A stretch of 64,000 nucleotides of DNA from Deltaproteobacteria bacterium (GTDB taxonomy: Bacteria > Desulfobacterota > Desulfuromonadia > Geobacterales > Geobacteraceae), in the NCBI GenBank assembly GCA_021847245.1, contig JAJZUC010000005.1, positions 1 to 64,000 of the forward strand, written 5' to 3'. Numbering within the stretch: the stretch's first letter is position 1; each line of letters begins with the position of its first letter. The notes beneath the pieces are model-generated. The model saw only the letters and a list, made by a program, of their open reading frames with translations. It did no database searches and was not told the origin of the DNA. Below, piece after piece: positions 61,401-64,000 of the stretch. Both the position numbers and the translations under genes were made by a program.

Positions 61401-64000
61401 GTCGGTGACGTGCCGGTGACTGTCGGGGCGGTTGGGGCTGTGGTGTCCACGACGATGGCGAAGCTGCCGCTGGTCGACCAGTTCCCGGCCACATCCCGCT
61501 CCTGGACGTACAGGGTGTGGGTCCCTTCACTCTGTGCCGAAGCCGGGGTGAAGGTCGTAGCCGTGGTTTCGGTCGCGCCGGTCGCCAGGTTGCTGTCGTC
61601 GAGCTTGTAGCGGTAGGTCCCGTTACCGCCTCCGCCCCCCGAACTCCAGCTCCAGGCGGGTTTGGTATTGTTGGTCGGCGTCGTGCCGGCTACGACAGGT
61701 GCTGACGGCGGAGTCCGGTCTATCACCAGCGGGCCGGCGCTGTAGGCATAGGCGGTCGATTGCTCGTCTTTTATCATCCCATAGACGTAATAGTTGCCGT
61801 CGGGAAGGGCCGAAGTGTTCCAGGTGTAACTGTTGGCGGTATCATCCTCTTTGATCCCGGTGATTATCTGGGTGCCGTTGTAGCCACTGTTGTCGCTGTC
61901 GAAATAAAGGGTGATGGTGGCGTTGCTGTCAGGGTCGGCGTCGGTCCAACGGATGGTGAAGCTTGAGGCGTTGGTCGGTGAAAGACCTGCGCCGGGAGCG
62001 TCTATGGCAATAGTGGGGGGATCGTTGACACCGTTGTCGTCGACATAGAATGATTTTGCCGCCATCCAGGGGCTCAGATAGTTGTGCTGGTCCTTGGCCC
62101 TGGCTGTCCAGTAGTAGGTCCTGAGATTATCGAGGGGGGGATCTACCGTCCAGCCAATCCCCTGGTCTGTAGCGCCGGCAACTTGTGACTGGGGAGTCAG
62201 GCTGCTGTCGGTGAATACTGCGAATTCATATTTCAGGGTGTCGTAGTCAATGTCAGTGGCTGCATTGATGGTAAGTGTCGGTGTTCGTGTGGAAACTCTC
62301 GCGTTGTCGGCAGGGTTGTTCACTGACGGTGCAGTGGGAGCGTTGTTTGCCGTGTTGACGAAGAAACTCCCCGTTGCCATCCACGGACCGTCGATCTTGC
62401 CGTCGTTTGCCTTAGCGCGCCAGTACCACGTGGTGTTGTCGGTCAGTGCCGGGGTTGTCCATTGTGTGGTGCCGGCGCCTTCGGCTACGGGGGAAGATGT
62501 CTTTTTGTTCGGACTGCTGAATGTGTCGACCGTGTCTATTTCAAATGTGTAGCTCAGGGTATCTCCATCCAGGTCCGATGCGTTGTTTACTACCAGCGCA
62601 GGAGCAGTAATCGTGACTTCGTTCTGGTTGGGTATGCCGTTCGGCGGTGTATTGAGAGTTGGCGCGGTCGGTGCGTCGTTGACTGCGGTGACGGTAATGT
62701 TCACCGTGGCGGCGTTCGAGTCGGCAGTGCCGTCATTGGCCTTGAAGGTGAAGCTGTCGGAGCCGTTGTAGTTGGCGTTGGGGGTGTAGCTGTAGGCGCC
62801 GGTCGCTGTGTTGGTGATGGTGACGGTTCCCTTGGTTGCCGGGCTGACGATGGAGTAGGTGAGAGAGGTACTGTCGACGTCGGTGGCCACGAGAGTCCCT
62901 GTGGCTGCCGTGTCCTCGCTGGTGGTGAGGGTGCCGCCTTGTGCCACTGGCGCGTCGTTTGAGGCATCTATGGTGATATTCACCGTGGCGGCGTTCGAGT
63001 CGACAGTGCCGTCGTTGGCCTTGAAGGTGAAGCTGTCGGAGCCGTTGTAGTTCGCTGCCGGCGTATAGGTCAGGTTCGGGGCGGTGCCGGAAAGGGTCCC
63101 GTGGGTGGGTGAAGATACATTGTAAGTGAGGGTGTCCCCGTCGACGTCGCCGGCGGAGAGCGTGATCGCCTTGGCCGTATCCTCGGCCGTGGTAACGCTC
63201 TGGTCGCTGGTTACCGGGGCGTCGTTGACCGGGGTGACAGTAACGCTTGCCGTGCCGTCCACATGGAGCCCCCCCTGGTCGGTGGCGCGGTAGGTGAAGC
63301 TGTCGGGGCCGTTGTAATTTGTAACTGGGGTATAGACCAGCTGGTTGGCGACTACGGTCGCCGAGCCGTGGGCCGGGTTGGTCAGGATGGTGAAGGTGTG
63401 AGTGTCGCCGGGATCGGGATCGGAAACCGAAGGGGTCACTCCCGCGCTCGCTGTGTCCTCCAGGGTGGTGATGCTGGCGCTGGTGGCGGTCGGGGGATCG
63501 TTGGTGTTAGTGACCGCGAGGTTGAAGGCGGGCAGGGCTGCGCTCTCTTTGCCGTCGCTTACGCTGATCACGATCCCGTTGGTGGTGCCGACGTCGCCGT
63601 TTTGAGGCGTGCCGGTCAGGGCGCCGGTGGCGGGATTGAAGGCGGCCCACGACGGCTTGTTGGTAATGCTGAAGGTAAGGGTGTCGCCGTCGACATCGGA
63701 GGCGGTCGGGGTGAAACTGTACGCTGCTCCCTGCTGAATGCTGGTGGCGGGCGTGCCGCCGATTGTCGGCGCATCGTTTGCCGCAGTGACGGTGATGTTC
63801 ACCGTGGCGGCGTTCGAGTCGGCAGTGCCGTCGTTGGCCTTGAAGGTGAAGCTGTCGGAGCCGTTGTAGTTCGCAGCCGGCGTGTAGGTCAGGTTCGGGG
63901 CGGTGCCGGAAAGGGTCCCGTGGGACGGTGGAGTTGCGACAGTGTAAGTGAGGTTGTCACCGTCGACATCGCTGGCGGAGAGCGTGATCGCCTTGGCCGT
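55424..64000 (-). CDS. Giant multi-repeat surface protein (cadherin-like, FnIII-like and Ig-like repeats, C-terminal dockerin); N-terminus beyond window
   Basis: Frame stays open to base 64000 (...SDSFTFKANDGTADSNAATVNITVT), so the track start at 63802 is internal; C-terminus GDLNADGQLSVLDVLIALRIAVGL...GDVSPFVNGISVPDGKIDISDTLVILKKWLKIIQQ. Confidence 0.88.
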   Translation of the reverse strand, partial: TAKAITLSASDVDGDNLTYTVATPPSHGTLSGTAPNLTYTPAANYNGSDSFTFKANDGTADSNAATVNITVTAANDAPTIGGTPATSIQQGAAYSFTPTASDVDGDTLTFSITNKPSWAAFNPATGALTGTPQNGDVGTTNGIVISVSDGKESAALPAFNLAVTNTNDPPTATSASITTLEDTASAGVTPSVSDPDPGDTHTFTILTNPAHGSATVVANQLVYTPVTNYNGPDSFTYRATDQGGLHVDGTASVTVTPVNDAPVTSDQSVTTAEDTAKAITLSAGDVDGDTLTYNVSSPTHGTLSGTAPNLTYTPAANYNGSDSFTFKANDGTVDSNAATVNITIDASNDAPVAQGGTLTTSEDTAATGTLVATDVDSTSLTYSIVSPATKGTVTITNTATGAYSYTPNANYNGSDSFTFKANDGTADSNAATVNITVTAVNDAPTAPTLNTPPNGIPNQNEVTITAPALVVNNASDLDGDTLSYTFEIDTVDTFSSPNKKTSSPVAEGAGTTQWTTPALTDNTTWYWRAKANDGKIDGPWMATGSFFVNTANNAPTAPSVNNPADNARVSTRTPTLTINAATDIDYDTLKYEFAVFTDSSLTPQSQVAGATDQGIGWTVDPPLDNLRTYYWTARAKDQHNYLSPWMAAKSFYVDDNGVNDPPTIAIDAPGAGLSPTNASSFTIRWTDADPDSNATITLYFDSDNSGYNGTQIITGIKEDDTANSYTWNTSALPDGNYYVYGMIKDEQSTAYAYSAGPLVIDRTPPSAPVVAGTTPTNNTKPAWSWSSGGGGGNGTYRYKLDDSNLATGATETTATTFTPASAQSEGTHTLYVQERDVAGNWSTSGSFAIVVDTTAPTAPTVTGTSPTNDTTPTWSWSSGGGGNGTYRYKLDDNNLATGATETTATTFTPTSEQSPGTHTLYVQERDAAGSWSASGSFAIVVDTTAPTAPTVTGTSPTNDTTPTWSWSSGGGGGNGTYRYKLDDSNLATGTTETTATTFTPTSAQSPGTHTLYVQERNAAGNWSTTGSFAIDVDTTAPTAPTVTGTTPTNDTTPTWSWSSGGGGGNGTYRYKLDDNNLATGATETTATTFTPTSEQSQGTHTFYVQERDAAGNWSASGSFAIVVDTTAPTAPKVTGTSPTNDTTPTWSWSSGGNGGNGTYRYKLDDSNLATGATETAATSFTPTDVQSEGSHTLYVQERDAAGNWSASGSFAIVVDTTAPTTPTVTGTTPTNDTTPTWSWSSGGGNGTFRYKLDDNNFTTGATETTATTFTPSATQNEGSHTLYVQERDAAGNWSASGSFAIVVDTSAPAAPTVTGTTPVNNTTPTWSWSSGGGNGTFRYKLDNNNFTTGATETTATTFTPSAAQNEGSHTLYVQERDAAGNWSTSGSFAIVVDTTAPTAPKVTGTSPINDTTPTWSWSTGGGGGNGTFRYKLDDNNLTAGATETTATTFVPSIAQSEGTHTLYVQERDGAGNWSASGSFAIVVDTTAPAAPTVTGTTPTKDTTPTWNWSSGGNGGNGTFRYKLDDNDLATGATETTATSFTPGAGLTEGSHTLYVQERDAAGNWSARGSFAIMVDTTAPTMNATASYVDSTHVDVSFSETVLGAAVAANYTADNGLAVTEVSQNGATYRLTTSPQAIGTQYTITAKANITDPAGNAVSSSARTASFTRPSDSNGAPGIPSLNSPPDGVANVSEVTSLTPTLKVNASTDPDNDPVTYIFEISTANDFSTVSASQSGIAASGGVASWTIPSGKLVDNTLYYWRCRANDGYRNSGDMPTASFFVNTANDKPTDPGISSPGDNTVVSTLTPPLTVTNAADMDEDTITYEFVVATDSGFANIAANASGIAQGNDGSTPWTVPAGKLADNTQYYWRSRAVDQHGATSNWVSAAFFTNTANDAPTAPTVNTPPNGTYNLNEVVTLTPTLKVNNATDADRDTLSYAFEIDTVNTFDSPNKQTSPIIAEGAGTTSWAVAKPLTDNSVWYWRVKANDGQADGPWMSAQFFVNLQNEAPNVPTIVAPSDNGEVTSTTPTLTVSTTDVDHDAISCNFEIYSDSTLKTFVAGAEVPGTSWKVADNTPLADNTRYYWRAKAKDEHGYYSTWMATSSFTVKNQGVNQPPSITLTAPGAAEPATNATRYTITWNASDPDSPAAQITLYYGNEKFVYDGSQNVTQIVSGIVLGKTSYSWDTSTLPDGAYYVYARIEDGKTAVFASSDGPLVIDRSAPAAPAVSGTTPSNTATPAWSWTSGGNGGNGYFRYRLDNADLSTGAMETTATTFTPANALNDGSHTLYVQERDAAANWSASGTLTIVVDTTAPGATTVSGTTPTNSTTPTWSWSSGGNGGNGTFRYKLDDADLSTGATETTATSFTPTDVLSEATHTLYVQERDAAGNWSATGSFTIVVDTTAPAAPAVAGPSPTNNTRPTWSWTSDESGNGTFRFRLDDADLATGATETAATTFTPAASLSEGTHTLYVQERDTAGNWSASGTLAIVIDTTPPTLNVTMLQPDSFTNKEDLNVSGNAGDLNGIRTLVISASDSGNNMYYSAELTPGNGIEANGDYRHNIPKLSLGANRITIIATDRAGNESTPRFTRNITYDPNGTTLSDISPAADSKIAKSPVDVTGTMSKPASAIGQIEVSVYDCQTESVLRSTQLAEMTDTHFTASVPLVEGCNNIVLTVTDLAGSKGSYSQVVIFDDQKPSLEITYPPKDIRIPDGYLTIKGRVADALTNVTVSITRNGEPLDPPPLVNDGSGQTFEQKLIFPTKGLIYHVIVKATDEAGNESSVPRNITWADPPSGDLNADGQLSVLDVLIALRIAVGLRQPTEGDLIVGDVSPFVNGISVPDGKIDISDTLVILKKWLKIIQQ
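56520..57350 (-). repeat. Three tandem Ig-like repeats of about 270 bp (coding)
   Basis: PTNxTxPTWSWxSGGNGGNGTFRYKLDDADLSTGATETTATxFTP...HTLYVQERDAAGNWSASG units. Confidence 0.85.
59260..61720 (-). repeat. Nine tandem Ig-like repeats of about 273 bp (coding)
   Basis: TAPTVTGTSPTNDTTPTWSWSSGGGGNGTYRYKLDDNNLATGATETTATTFTP...HTLYVQERDAAGNWSASGSFAIVVDT units; high DNA identity. Confidence 0.9.
62690..64000 (-). repeat. Cadherin-like/VCBS-type repeats (coding), running off the edge
   Basis: NDAPVTSDQSVTTAEDTAKAITLSAGDVDGDTLTY...YTPAANYNGSDSFTFKANDGTVDSNAATVNIT; 62980-63190 nearly repeated at 63780-64000. Confidence 0.88.

Noticed and set aside
59260-61720. CRISPR or satellite-like array
   Set aside because: Period of about 273 bp corresponds exactly to Ig-like protein repeats in an open frame

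Overview
GC-rich bacterial chromosome segment, probably Geobacter-like (Desulfuromonadales) judging from gene content (inference only). From left to right: an AbiEi/AbiEii toxin-antitoxin pair; an ArsR fragment joined to the 3' end of a two-component system; an Xre/MbcA-RES toxin-antitoxin pair facing an ADP-ribosylglycohydrolase; housekeeping genes (xseA-xseB-ispA-dxs); an Rrf2 regulator plus cydAB sharing a duplicated palindromic operator; HD-GYP, ferritin-like, prpB/prpC-like, bacterioferritin, CapA-like, rtcA and gap genes; a PEP-CTERM protein; an acyl-activating/ACP/acyltransferase fusion and a P-type ATPase; and a lactate-utilisation locus (fused LutB/LutA-type protein, LutC, permease, GlcD/GlcF-type proteins, GntR regulator). 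The most interesting part is about 46.2-64 kb. It holds a divergent Fap-like functional-amyloid locus: an Asn-rich repeat protein behind a near-perfect sigma-54 promoter, two small secreted Q/N proteins, a C39-like peptidase, a FapF-like outer-membrane protein and a sigma-54 activator. Next to it lies a surface-protein cluster with two dockerin-tailed Ig-repeat proteins, one giant and running off the right edge, and a lipoprotein that appears to carry a cohesin-like domain. Several loci also carry heptamer or palindromic dispersed repeats that have invaded coding sequence or stop codons. All family calls come from reading the translations; no database search was possible.
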